Positions 43,847 through 52,006 are shown, counted from the stretch's first letter. The stretch: DNA of 64,000 bases from Hydrogenophaga sp. (GCA_011391595.1 JAABQG010000011.1:1-64000); one strand, 5' to 3'. The notes: generated from the sequence alone by a model not told the origin. Translations and numbers: made by a program.

Positions 43847-45322
43847 CTAAAGCGACTGGGAAAAAATCTGTGCCGCCGCCACCCCTGCTGCACGAAGTTC
43901 ATCGTGCAGGGTTTTGACAAAATCCTCCGGCCCACAAAGATAAAAATCGCAGTCAATGTCAAACAGATCGGCCCGCATGGCCTGGGCGATTTGCCACGCA
44001 CCCAGATTTGCATCCGCATGCGAGACCAGTTCATATTCAAACTGGTCCAAGGCTTCAGACCAGGCACGACACTGGTTGCTGTTGAAATGTCCGTCACTGC
44101 GCGTGGCGAGCCAGAACAAGGTCAGCGAAGGTGCGGCGTCAAGGGACAGTGCGTGCTCGATCAGGCTCTTGATCGGTGCGAACCCCCCGTCACAGGCGGC
44201 GAATACCAGGGGACGGTGCCCATCAGCCAACACAAACTCGCCCGTGGGGCCCAGCACGGTAACGCCTGCGCCAGATTTGATATCACCAGCAAACAGATGC
44301 CGCGCAAATGCGTCGGACCCATCACGCGCGATAAAAAAGAGCAGGTTTCGATCGTCGCATGGACAGCTCGCCACCGGGTAAGTCGCATGCACGTCGGCCT
44401 GGCCTGGCAGGGTCCAGCCCAGCTGAACAGACTGCCCCGCCAGAAAACGCAGCCTGTGCGTGCGCGGTGTTTGCAAGTGCAAAAAGCGGGTATGCGGTGC
44501 CAGTGTAGAAACGGCACGCACCTGGGTCAGGATGAGTTGCTCGGGAATGTCCTGCGGCCCGCTCGCCTCGAGCATTTCCAGCGTCAAATCGCTGCTGGCT
44601 GCCGTGTGACAGCACATCAGCGTGTAGCCCTGAGCCTTCTCGGTTTCGGAGAGCGGGTAGTCAAAGTGCTGTGTTTTCACGACATCGCCGGAAATGATGC
44701 GCACCTTGCACATACCGCAACTGCCGTTGCCGCATCCGTAGTTCAGTTTGAGTCCGGCATGCAGGCCCGACTGCAGCAGGTTGGTATGCCCCTCCACCAT
44801 GAACTCATGCCCGCTGGGGCGCACCGTGACGTGTGATGTCATGACTTTGAGCATATCGTCAAGAACCTCCAGGAAATCGACTGACTCAGTTGCAAGTGCT
44901 TTCGCCAGCCCCTGTGTAACCTGCCGCTCCATCTCCAGCCAGGCAGCGTTATCCGGATCCTGCGCGCTGAACTCCCTGATGCGCCGCTGCAGCTCCAGAA
45001 CCAGGCCGTGATAGCGCTGCAAATGTTTTCGAACATCCGCCAGCTCCTGGCTTTGGGCAAAAAGCCGCTGCGCCAATACCTCCTGACTGGGCAGCATGCG
45101 CTCCCGCACCCGCTTTCCAAAAGCCTCATCACGGATCTGCGCGACCCGCTCCAGTAAACCTGATTCCTCGAGAACCACATCGGGGTACAGGCCCATCAGA
45201 TCGTCCGTTGAAACCATGCCGTCACTCAGCATCAGGGCGCCTTCACGCACCTGCTGCTGCAAGACCCCTCGGGCTACGCCCACGAGCTGGGCGGCACGCC
45301 AAACACTCACGAGATGGGACAT
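43847..45322 (-). CDS. HTH-like domain fused to 2Fe-2S ferredoxin and FAD/NAD(P) reductase
   Basis: The 491-residue fusion starts with SVWRAAQLVGVARGVLQQQVREGAL (about 6-30), which looks like a MerR-type or Fis-like helix-turn-helix, then a helical linker (about 65-150), a plant-type 2Fe-2S domain with NYGCGNGSCGMCKV and a late CCH (about 195-240), and a reductase domain with RFLAGQSVQ and an NAD-binding CDGGFAPIKSLIEHA. It may couple redox state to another process. The gene starts just after an inverted repeat at 45325-45353. Confidence 0.82.
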   Translation of the reverse strand: MSHLVSVWRAAQLVGVARGVLQQQVREGALMLSDGMVSTDDLMGLYPDVVLEESGLLERVAQIRDEAFGKRVRERMLPSQEVLAQRLFAQSQELADVRKHLQRYHGLVLELQRRIREFSAQDPDNAAWLEMERQVTQGLAKALATESVDFLEVLDDMLKVMTSHVTVRPSGHEFMVEGHTNLLQSGLHAGLKLNYGCGNGSCGMCKVRIISGDVVKTQHFDYPLSETEKAQGYTLMCCHTAASSDLTLEMLEASGPQDIPEQLILTQVRAVSTLAPHTRFLHLQTPRTHRLRFLAGQSVQLGWTLPGQADVHATYPVASCPCDDRNLLFFIARDGSDAFARHLFAGDIKSGAGVTVLGPTGEFVLADGHRPLVFAACDGGFAPIKSLIEHALSLDAAPSLTLFWLATRSDGHFNSNQCRAWSEALDQFEYELVSHADANLGAWQIAQAMRADLFDIDCDFYLCGPEDFVKTLHDELRAAGVAAAQIFSQSL

Positions 45323-45324
45323 TG

Positions 45325-45353
45325 TGATATTGCTATATTATTTGTAGCTATCA
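45325..45353 (-). promoter_or_regulatory. Imperfect inverted repeat before the reductase fusion gene
   Basis: TGATA (45325-45329) and GCTA (45332-45335) mirror TAGC (45345-45348) and TATCA (45349-45353) around an AT-rich centre. The repeat begins three bases from the start codon, so a protein bound here would block translation or transcription. It could also be a fragment of the dispersed repeat, with which it shares TGATAGC. Confidence 0.35.
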
Positions 45354-45390
45354 ACACATGAGGATCGAGGGCCATCTTCCTATTCCTCCA

Positions 45391-46305
45391 TCAACCCGAT
45401 GGAGAGGCCCATGGCTGAACTTGTGCAGGCCCATCGACCCGATCCAGATAGCGGGCCCGGTACAGCAGTCGGGGATGCCGGGGATCGTCCACAAAGGCCG
45501 CACGGTCATGCAGCACGTTGTTGCACACCAGCCCCATGCCGGAATCCAGACGCAAGCGAAACACGTGCGGCCCATCACTGTCGAGCAGTTGCAAGAGAAA
45601 CCCTGTAGCGTCGCTCGTGATCTGGTCATCCTTCCATTGGATGCTGCGAGTGCGGGCGGTGTAGCGCATGTGCAGCGCGCCGCCTTCTGCATCGACCGAA
45701 AATACAGGCCCGGTCTGCTCGGGGCGCGCGATTCCGTCTTCGTCCAGCCGCGCGGGAATGGTCATGGCATCAGGCGCCATCAATGCGTTCACCCAGTTCG
45801 GATTGGCTTCACGCAGGGCAATGTAGGCCATCTCATGATCCATCAGCGCTGTCCCGCCGCCTTCGGAGGCGGCCCGCACGCAATGCAGGACCATGGCCTT
45901 TATGTGGCGCGAGCCCGGATGGTAGTACCCATCGGTATGCCACTTGATGGCTCGATTGGTATAGGGGATGAACGCTGGCCGATCACCGCCCGACGGCGCC
46001 ACCGCAATCGGCGAGATGCCATCTTCATCGGCGAGCCAGTTGGCATCGAGCCGGTGCAGGCCCAGCTGCGCGGCCAGCTTGCGCGGGATGGCCTTGTCCT
46101 CATTTGTCAGCGGACTTCGGTAGATGACCATGTTGGCCGTGGCACAGCGTTGCAGCAAAGCCTGGCGCTCGGCATTGGTCAGGGCGCGCGGGTCGGCCAC
46201 GTCCACCACCAGATCCTGTGCTTGTACCGGATGGCTGGCGCGCTTGGCATCACGCCAGAGCCGGTAAGCGGCGTCATTGTCCAGATCGAACGGAGTGCTC
46301 ATCAT
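45391..46305 (-). CDS. TauD/TfdA-family Fe(II)/2-oxoglutarate dioxygenase
   Basis: The product (304 residues from the ATG at 46305) has the iron-binding HTD motif in KWHTDGYY and a distal His and Arg in VLHDRAAFVDD and LLYRARYLDR near the end. Family members release sulfite from taurine or cleave related compounds. The substrate here is unknown, but sulfonate or sulfite chemistry fits the location. A GTG at 46338 would overlap the upstream gene, so the ATG is chosen, without a strong ribosome site. Confidence 0.82.
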   Translation of the reverse strand: MMSTPFDLDNDAAYRLWRDAKRASHPVQAQDLVVDVADPRALTNAERQALLQRCATANMVIYRSPLTNEDKAIPRKLAAQLGLHRLDANWLADEDGISPIAVAPSGGDRPAFIPYTNRAIKWHTDGYYHPGSRHIKAMVLHCVRAASEGGGTALMDHEMAYIALREANPNWVNALMAPDAMTIPARLDEDGIARPEQTGPVFSVDAEGGALHMRYTARTRSIQWKDDQITSDATGFLLQLLDSDGPHVFRLRLDSGMGLVCNNVLHDRAAFVDDPRHPRLLYRARYLDRVDGPAQVQPWASPSG

Positions 46306-46315
46306 GATGACCAGA

Positions 46316-46933
46316 TCATTCGCCAGAGATTCCTGCACGGGCGCGGCGCGGTGCGCGCGGCTCGGTGGACAGCACGCCCTGCATGGCGCGCCGAAGGATG
46401 TCCACCGCTTCGGGAACTTCGGTGGCCATCATCTGATCGATCACCCAGCGACGGTCCTTTGCCGGCATGAATGCTTCAATGCGGTGCCCCAGGTAGCGCA
46501 TGAAGGCAAAATCCGGCCCGTCAGGCCCGAATCCGAAATCCGCGTAATGTTCGGCCAACTCGTTGAAAAGATCGATGAATTCGTCGTAGTGACTGGGCAT
46601 ACCCTCGGTCGGCACACCCAGCAGGCTGTCTTCATTTTCCTGCAGCACCTCCGCGACCCGGCGTACCAGCGCCGTGATGAACTCGGCCCGGCCTTCGGGC
46701 GCCATGCGCTCGTAGGCCATACGGTCGAGCACCTGCGTCAGGAACACCAGCACCTCGCGCGTGAAAGCGAAATACTGGGGCCCCACCTCGATGTCGAAAC
46801 GCGCGGAACGCATCTGCTTCAGCGTGTTTTGCGCCACCCTCCAGGCAATAAAGGCCATCGCGCTCGCCATCTGCTCAGGGGTTTTGGCGGTCCCAGTCTG
46901 GAACCAGTCGCTCTTGATTCTCAACTTGGCCAT
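46316..46933 (-). CDS. Conserved hypothetical protein (205 aa)
   Basis: The soluble, acidic, largely helical protein begins MAKLRIKSDWFQTGT and contains DFGFGPDGPDFAFMRYLGHRIEAFMP (spread over about 145-170). No domain is recognised. It lies between the RspA-like and dioxygenase genes, 11 bases before the latter, so it is probably cotranscribed. The frame is open for ten codons upstream but the ATG at 46933 is preferred. Confidence 0.65.
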   Translation of the reverse strand: MAKLRIKSDWFQTGTAKTPEQMASAMAFIAWRVAQNTLKQMRSARFDIEVGPQYFAFTREVLVFLTQVLDRMAYERMAPEGRAEFITALVRRVAEVLQENEDSLLGVPTEGMPSHYDEFIDLFNELAEHYADFGFGPDGPDFAFMRYLGHRIEAFMPAKDRRWVIDQMMATEVPEAVDILRRAMQGVLSTEPRAPRRARAGISGE

Positions 46934-46968
46934 GTCAGGCCAGCGCCTTGCCGCTGCGTGCAAGGCAT

Positions 46969-47298
46969 TTAATAGCCGCCCTTGCCAAGTGGCTGGGGCA
47001 GCGCGGCCACCTTTGGCCCCTGCTTGGCAGGCCCGATTGGAAACAGGTCGTAAAGGTACTTGCTGTCCACTTCAGGGCGGATTTCTGCCATACCCTTGAG
47101 CATGGCGCGAAAATTCGGGGTGTGACCGTGTTCACGGTATTGATCGCGCAGGTAGTTGATGACCTCCCAGTGCGCATCGGTCAGCGTGATCTGCTCTGTT
47201 GCCGCGATGACGCGCACCGCCTCATCATCGAAAACCGGCTCCAACAGGTAACCCTGCTCATCTGCTTCAAGATCCACGCCATTAATGTTGTACATCAT
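46969..47298 (-). CDS. Cysteine-free DsrC-family protein (RspA type)
   Basis: The 109-residue protein aligns along its length with DsrC encoded at 52049 (ITLTDAHWEVINYLR; KYLYDLFPIGPAKQ), but the C-terminal arm lacks both catalytic cysteines: GPAKQGPKVAAL replaces GPAKQACKIAGL, and the end is LGKGGY. Such paralogues have been called RspA (regulatory sulfur-related protein A). It cannot carry sulfur and may bind DsrC partners, or DNA through a helix-turn-helix-like part, to regulate. Start ATG at 47298 has GGAG eight bases before. Confidence 0.9.
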   Translation of the reverse strand: MMYNINGVDLEADEQGYLLEPVFDDEAVRVIAATEQITLTDAHWEVINYLRDQYREHGHTPNFRAMLKGMAEIRPEVDSKYLYDLFPIGPAKQGPKVAALPQPLGKGGY

Positions 47299-47329
47299 CG
47301 CCCGTTCTCCATTTCCGTTGTCAAAAAAA

Positions 47330-47950
47330 CTATGCGCCCACAGCCGCAGCCGACTTGTGAGGCACGAATATCCCGCATCCCATCAGACGGTGGGATCGCA
47401 AACCGCGCTCCTGCAAGCGCAGGGACTGCTCCGGAGGCAACGCATGCAGCATCAGGCTGAAAGTGTCCAGCGCGCGTCCATCGACCACCATCGCCTGGTG
47501 TTTGCCGCAAACGCGCTCACCCCCAATGGCCATTTGTGCCAGTTCGGCAGCCACAGCGGCCATGAACGTGACCTCATCGGCACTGTCTGCAGCCACCCTG
47601 TAGGCGTACAGAGTGCTGTGGGGCTGCAGGTCGTGCCGGTGCGGCACCCCCAGGCGCAGGCTATGCCCCGCTACTTGGAGTTCAAGCCCGGCCAGCGCCA
47701 CCAGTTCACCCATCCGCCGCGACGCGACGCGAAGCAACAGACGCGCCCGCCTTGATAGCAGGGCCGGCACAGCGCTGCCCGGCACCAGCTTGACGGGATG
47801 GATGCCAGCCACGGGGTCTGAATCCAGCCAAGGCAATATCGCGCACAAGGCCTGCTGCAAGGCCTGCGCATGCTCGCGCGGCAAGGCCTGTCCTTCCAGC
47901 GGGAACACTGCGTCGGTGGCCAAATCGTCGACAGCCATCCGCGCAGTCAC
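47330..47950 (-). CDS. Cas6/Cmx6-like protein, no CRISPR array nearby
   Basis: The 206-residue product resembles the MYXAN-type Cas6 (Cmx6) family: FPLEGQALPREHAQALQQAL with LPWLDSDPVAGIHPV (about 15-55), LRLGVPHRHDLQPHSTLYAYRV, and SLRLQERGLRSHRLMGCGIFVP at the end, the RAMP-like glycine-rich part. The N-terminal histidine is kept. There are no repeats, spacers or other cas genes in the window. The GTG start overlaps the previous stop (GTGA), and an ATG 12 bases later is possible. Confidence 0.72.
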   Translation of the reverse strand: MTARMAVDDLATDAVFPLEGQALPREHAQALQQALCAILPWLDSDPVAGIHPVKLVPGSAVPALLSRRARLLLRVASRRMGELVALAGLELQVAGHSLRLGVPHRHDLQPHSTLYAYRVAADSADEVTFMAAVAAELAQMAIGGERVCGKHQAMVVDGRALDTFSLMLHALPPEQSLRLQERGLRSHRLMGCGIFVPHKSAAAVGA

Positions 47951-48186
47951 GCCGGACCCTCCACCTGAATTGCCGTCGTGGGCTGGGCTCGGGCCCAGTG
48001 CACCAGGGCCTCGCCCCATTGCAGCGCGGTTTGAGGGTCAATTTCGAACACCGTGAAGCGACTGCCCTCCCGAATGCGCGTACGCAACAGGCTCATGCCG
48101 CCACCGGCATGGTCGAGTTGCTGCAATTCGATGACCTGGCGTCCCAAGGGGCTGGTCATCTTTTCGATCGGTGTAATGGTCGTCAT
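47947..48186 (-). CDS. Uncharacterised small protein (79 aa), first gene of the divergent block
   Basis: The 79-residue acidic protein (MTTITPIEKMTSPLGRQVIE) has no cysteines and no domain I recognise; RFTVFEIDPQTALQWG is its clearest conserved-looking stretch. It heads a nine-gene minus-strand block that faces dsrA across a 311-base promoter region, and it overlaps the Cas6-like gene by four bases. Its function cannot be inferred beyond this link. Confidence 0.65.
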   Translation of the reverse strand: MTTITPIEKMTSPLGRQVIELQQLDHAGGGMSLLRTRIREGSRFTVFEIDPQTALQWGEALVHWARAQPTTAIQVEGPA

Positions 48187-48497
48187 TCAGTCTGCCTGTT
48201 TCATTGCCACACATCCGTCAGCGCCAGGGTCGCAAAACCCTCCCTGCCTGCCGAGCGCGGCCTTTCAAGTCGCTATTTAGCGCAATCGCGGGGCACGCCG
48301 TCTATAACCGGGTCGGGTGGGGTGATATAGCCCCAATGGGTAGCACTCGATACTCAACGAGGGTGATAGCGCAGCACACCAGCCCAACCGTAATATCCGC
48401 TCCAGTGTTGACAGTACACCTGCTGGAAGAAGCGGGCGTCAGCAAGACCATTCACCGATCGACCCGCCCCGGGTTGCCTTCTGACAGGAGACACTTC
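48187..48497. promoter_or_regulatory. Divergent promoter region of the dsr operon and the unknown block
   Basis: This 311-base gap lies between divergent genes and must hold both promoters. TTGACA occurs at 48408-48413 without a good -10. TATAAC (48303-48308) is another weak candidate. CGCTATTTAGCG (48271-48282) is a short inverted repeat. ATGGGTA (48336-48342) is a perfect NarL-type heptamer (TACCCAT on the minus strand). The ribosome site AGGAG lies at 48486-48490 before dsrA. None of these is more than suggestive. Confidence 0.5.
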
Positions 48498-49778
48498 ATG
48501 AGCAAAAAACAGCACGATACCCCGATGCTTGACCAATTGGAAAGCGGTCCGTGGCCCAGTTTCGTCACTGGCCTGAAGCGGCTGGCGAAGGACAACGACT
48601 ACATGACCGACCTGATGGGTCAGCTCGAGCACTCCTACAAGACCCGCAAGGGCTACTGGAAGGGTGGCACGGTCGGAGTCTTCGGCTACGGTGGCGGGGT
48701 GATCCCGCGTTTCTCCGAGGTGGCCGAGATGTTTCCGGCCTCAAAGGAATTCCACACCCTTCGGGTGCAGCCCCCTGCCGGCATGCACTACAACACCGAC
48801 GTTCTTCGCAAGATGTGTGACATCTGGGAAAAGCATGGCTCCGGGCTGATTGCCTTCCACGGCCAATCCGGCGACATCATGTTCCAGGGCGCCAGCACCG
48901 CCAACGTACAGGGTGCGTTTGACGAACTCAACGAACTGGGCTTTGACCTGGGTGGCGCTGGTCCTGCCGTACGCACCTCCATGTCCTGCGTCGGCGCGGC
49001 ACGTTGCGAGCAATCGTGCTTCGACGAAGCCCGGGCGCACCGCCAGGTCGTCAATACCTTCCTGGACGACATGCACCGTCCGGCGCTGCCCTACAAGTTC
49101 AAGTTCAAGTTCTCGGGCTGCCCGAACGACTGCATGAACTCGATCCAGCGCGCCGATATGGCCGTGATCGGAACCTGGCGAGACAACATCCGCACCGACG
49201 AAAAACTGGCGCGCAAGTGGTTTGTCAAGCATGGCATGACCGAACTCGTGAACGACGTGGTGAGCCGCTGCCCGACCAAAGCCATCATGCTCAAGGAGAC
49301 CAAGGACGTCTCCACCGGACCGAAGATCAGCAGCGTGGCTCTCAACGACACCCAGTCGCTGGAGATTAACAATGCCGACTGTGTCCGATGCATGCACTGC
49401 ATCAACGTGATGACCGGCGCGCTGGCCACCGGGACGGATACGGGTGTAACGGTGCTGATGGGTGGCAAGCGCACCCTCAAGATCGGCGACCTGATGGGCA
49501 CGGTGGTGACGCCATTCATGCCGATGAAGACCGATGAAGACTACGAGGCGCTGGTCGAGCTTGCCCAGAAGTCCATCGACTTCTTTGCCGAAAACGCACT
49601 GGAGCATGAGCGGACCGGCGAAATGATTGAGCGGATTGGCCTGATCAACTTCCTCGAAGGCATCGGTCTGGAAATTGATCCCAATATGGTTTCCACACCG
49701 CGAACGAACCCCTACGTTCGTACTGATGGCTGGGACGACGAAGTGGCCAAAATCAACGCCCGCAAAGCAGCGGCTTGA
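48498..49778 (+). CDS. dsrA: Reverse dissimilatory sulfite reductase, alpha subunit
   Basis: With DsrB it oxidises DsrC-bound sulfane sulfur to sulfite. The 426-residue subunit has the siroheme/[4Fe-4S] motifs CVGAARCEQSC (about 171-181) and CPNDC (about 209), and the ferredoxin CVRCMHC (about 295). The ATG at 48498 has an AGGAG site seven bases upstream; the frame is open further. It is the first gene of dsrABEFHCMKLJOPNR. The oxidative direction is inferred from the presence of dsrEFH, dsrL and sox. Confidence 0.97.
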   Translation: MSKKQHDTPMLDQLESGPWPSFVTGLKRLAKDNDYMTDLMGQLEHSYKTRKGYWKGGTVGVFGYGGGVIPRFSEVAEMFPASKEFHTLRVQPPAGMHYNTDVLRKMCDIWEKHGSGLIAFHGQSGDIMFQGASTANVQGAFDELNELGFDLGGAGPAVRTSMSCVGAARCEQSCFDEARAHRQVVNTFLDDMHRPALPYKFKFKFSGCPNDCMNSIQRADMAVIGTWRDNIRTDEKLARKWFVKHGMTELVNDVVSRCPTKAIMLKETKDVSTGPKISSVALNDTQSLEINNADCVRCMHCINVMTGALATGTDTGVTVLMGGKRTLKIGDLMGTVVTPFMPMKTDEDYEALVELAQKSIDFFAENALEHERTGEMIERIGLINFLEGIGLEIDPNMVSTPRTNPYVRTDGWDDEVAKINARKAAA

Positions 49779-49817
49779 ATTTCGTTCAAAGTTTCCGACG
49801 AAAACAGGAAGACAAAC

Positions 49818-50888
49818 ATGGCAACCATGCGCACCCCCATTGAAAGCGGCGTACCGGACAACAAGCAGTACCTGCACCCGCTGATGCTGAAAAACTATGG
49901 CAACTGGAAATACCACGACCGGCCCAGACCCGGCGTTCTGCATCACGTTTCGCACACTGGTGACGAAATCTGGACGGTTCGTGCCGGCACGCAGCGCCAG
50001 ATGGACCTGTACACCATCCGCAAGTTGTGCGACATCGCTGACACCTATGCCGATGGCCATGTACGCTTCACGATTCGCAGCAACATCGAATACATGGTGT
50101 CGGATGCGGGTCGGGTGGCGCCGCTTATCGAGGCACTCACCAGCAACGGTTTTCCCGTGGGCGGAACTGGCAACTCGGTGTCCGCCATCGCGCACACCCA
50201 GGGCTGGCTGCATTGCGATATTCCGGGCACCGACGCCTCAGGCGCCGTCAAAGCCCTGATGGACGACCTGCACGCCGAGTTCATCAAGGAAGAAATGCCC
50301 AACCGGGTGCACCTGTCAACCTCCTGCTGCGAAATCAACTGCGGCGGCCAGGCTGACATTGCCATCGTCATCCAGCACACCAAGCCGCCCAAGATCAACC
50401 ACGATCTCGTCGCCAACATGTGCGAGCGCCCAACCGTGGTGGCACGCTGCCCCGTGGCCGCCATCCGCCCGGCCATGGTCAATGGCAAGCCCTCGCTGGA
50501 AATCGACGAGACCAAGTGCATGTGCTGTGGCGCCTGCTACCCACCGTGCCCTCCGATGCAGATCAACGATCCTGAGCACAGCAAACTGGCGATCTGGGTC
50601 GGCGGAAAGAACTCCAATGCACGCGGAAAGCCCACGTTCATGAAGATGGTCGCCTCAGGCTTGCCCAACAACCCGCCGCGCTGGCCGGAAGTGTCTGCCA
50701 TGGTCAAGAAGATCCTTTACACCTACAAAGAGGACGCACGTTCGTGGGAGCGGGTGTCCGACTGGATCGAGCGAATCGGCTGGCCACAGTTCTTCGAGAA
50801 GTGCGACCTGCCCTTCACCAAGTACCTGATTGACGACTGGCGCGGTTCACGCTCCAGCCTGAACGCCTCGACGCACATCCGGTTTTGA
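49818..50888 (+). CDS. dsrB: Reverse dissimilatory sulfite reductase, beta subunit
   Basis: The 356-residue subunit binds the catalytic siroheme. Motifs: TSCCEINCGGQADIAI with its cysteine set (about 170-185), CPVAAIRP (about 210), and the inserted ferredoxin CMCCGACYPPCPP (about 234-246). It follows dsrA by 39 bases and precedes dsrE. Confidence 0.97.
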   Translation: MATMRTPIESGVPDNKQYLHPLMLKNYGNWKYHDRPRPGVLHHVSHTGDEIWTVRAGTQRQMDLYTIRKLCDIADTYADGHVRFTIRSNIEYMVSDAGRVAPLIEALTSNGFPVGGTGNSVSAIAHTQGWLHCDIPGTDASGAVKALMDDLHAEFIKEEMPNRVHLSTSCCEINCGGQADIAIVIQHTKPPKINHDLVANMCERPTVVARCPVAAIRPAMVNGKPSLEIDETKCMCCGACYPPCPPMQINDPEHSKLAIWVGGKNSNARGKPTFMKMVASGLPNNPPRWPEVSAMVKKILYTYKEDARSWERVSDWIERIGWPQFFEKCDLPFTKYLIDDWRGSRSSLNASTHIRF

Positions 50889-50911
50889 TTGCTACCAGAA
50901 TTGACTGCACC

Positions 50912-51271
50912 ATGAAATTCGGTTTACTTGTGAGCGAAGGTCCTTACACGCATCAGGCATCAGACAGCGCGTACCAGTTTGTGGTCGCTGCACTGGCCAA
51001 GGGCCACGAGATTCAACGCGTTTTTTTCTACCACGACGGCGTCAACAACGCGACCCGGCTCACCGAACCGCCACAGGACGATCGCCATGTGGTCAACCGC
51101 TGGTCAGCCCTCGCGGCCGAACACAAGGTGGACCTCGTGGTTTGTGTGGCGGCCGCCCTGCGCCGCGGCATCAAGGAGGAGGTTCTGGCGCCGGGGTTTC
51201 GGATCTCCGGTCTGGGCCAGTTGGTGGACAGTGGCATCAAGACAGATCGCCTTGTCACGTTTGGCGATTAA
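50912..51271 (+). CDS. dsrE: DsrE, sulfur-transfer subunit of DsrEFH
   Basis: DsrEFH passes persulfide sulfur to DsrC. The 119-residue DsrE has its active cysteine at position 78 in LVVCVAAALRRGIKEE, matching the catalytic Cys78 of the well-studied Allochromatium protein. The ATG at 50912 is chosen; the frame is open for nine codons upstream, overlapping dsrB. It is followed by dsrF and dsrH. Confidence 0.95.
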   Translation: MKFGLLVSEGPYTHQASDSAYQFVVAALAKGHEIQRVFFYHDGVNNATRLTEPPQDDRHVVNRWSALAAEHKVDLVVCVAAALRRGIKEEVLAPGFRISGLGQLVDSGIKTDRLVTFGD

Positions 51272-51295
51272 CAGAAGTCAGGGAAGACACCCCAA

Positions 51296-51691
51296 ATGAG
51301 TGAACAGCAAGCTATCACGCCAGGCGGCCCGACCGTGAAGAAATTCATGTTTGTGAACCGCAAGGCACCCTACGGAACGATCTACGCGCTCGAGAGCCTG
51401 GAGGTCGTGCTGATCACCGCCACCTTCGATCAGGACGTGAGCCTGGTCTTCATCGATGACGGAGTCTATGAGTTGGTCAAGGGACAGCAGACCAAAGGCA
51501 TCGGCATCAAGAACTTCTCGCCAAGCTACCGCGCGCTGGACGGCTACGACGTTGAAAAGCTGTATGTGGACCAGGCTTCGCTGGAGCAGCGTGGCCTGAC
51601 CGAGAAAGACCTGCTGGTTCCCGTGGAAGTCCTGGATGCCCAGCAAATGGGGCAACTCATGGCGCAACAGGATGTAATCCTGAGCTTTTGA
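51296..51691 (+). CDS. dsrF: DsrF, structural subunit of DsrEFH
   Basis: The 131-residue protein has the DsrEFH fold (KKFMFVNRKAPYGTIYALESLEVV) and no cysteine in the usual active position, as expected for DsrF, which helps to assemble the hexamer with DsrE and DsrH. It lies 24 bases after dsrE and 15 bases before dsrH. Confidence 0.95.
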   Translation: MSEQQAITPGGPTVKKFMFVNRKAPYGTIYALESLEVVLITATFDQDVSLVFIDDGVYELVKGQQTKGIGIKNFSPSYRALDGYDVEKLYVDQASLEQRGLTEKDLLVPVEVLDAQQMGQLMAQQDVILSF

Positions 51692-51706
51692 AGAAAATGA
51701 ATTTCC

Positions 51707-52006
51707 ATGTTGCACATTGTCAATAAATCACCCTTCCAGACCACGACCCTGGACTCGTGCCTGCGCATGGCGCAACCCGGCCACGCATTGCTTCTCATTG
51801 AGGATGGCATCTATGCCGCCACCGTTGGCAGCGCTGCTGAAGCCCGTGTTCGGCAAGCCTGCGCCAGCCTCAAGGTCTATGCGTTGCAGCCCGACATGGA
51901 CGCCCGCGGAGTGACCGGCAAGCTGATCGACGGCGTGACGCTGGTCGACTATGCTGGTTTTGTCGATCTGACCGTGGAATACAGCACCTCACATTCGTGG
52001 TTGTGA
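51707..52006 (+). CDS. dsrH: DsrH, third subunit of DsrEFH
   Basis: The 99-residue protein (LHIVNKSPFQTTTLDSCLR) carries its conserved cysteine at about position 18, two residues from the site in other DsrH (TusB-like) proteins. It forms a hexameric complex with DsrE and DsrF. It lies between dsrF and dsrC on the same transcript. Confidence 0.95.
   Translation: MLHIVNKSPFQTTTLDSCLRMAQPGHALLLIEDGIYAATVGSAAEARVRQACASLKVYALQPDMDARGVTGKLIDGVTLVDYAGFVDLTVEYSTSHSWL

Noticed and set aside
48336-48365. A full 7-2-7 NarL site in the dsr leader
   Set aside because: TACTCAA-CG-AGGGTGA at 48351-48366 departs from the consensus in both halves. Only the single heptamer at 48336-48342 is exact, which can occur by chance.
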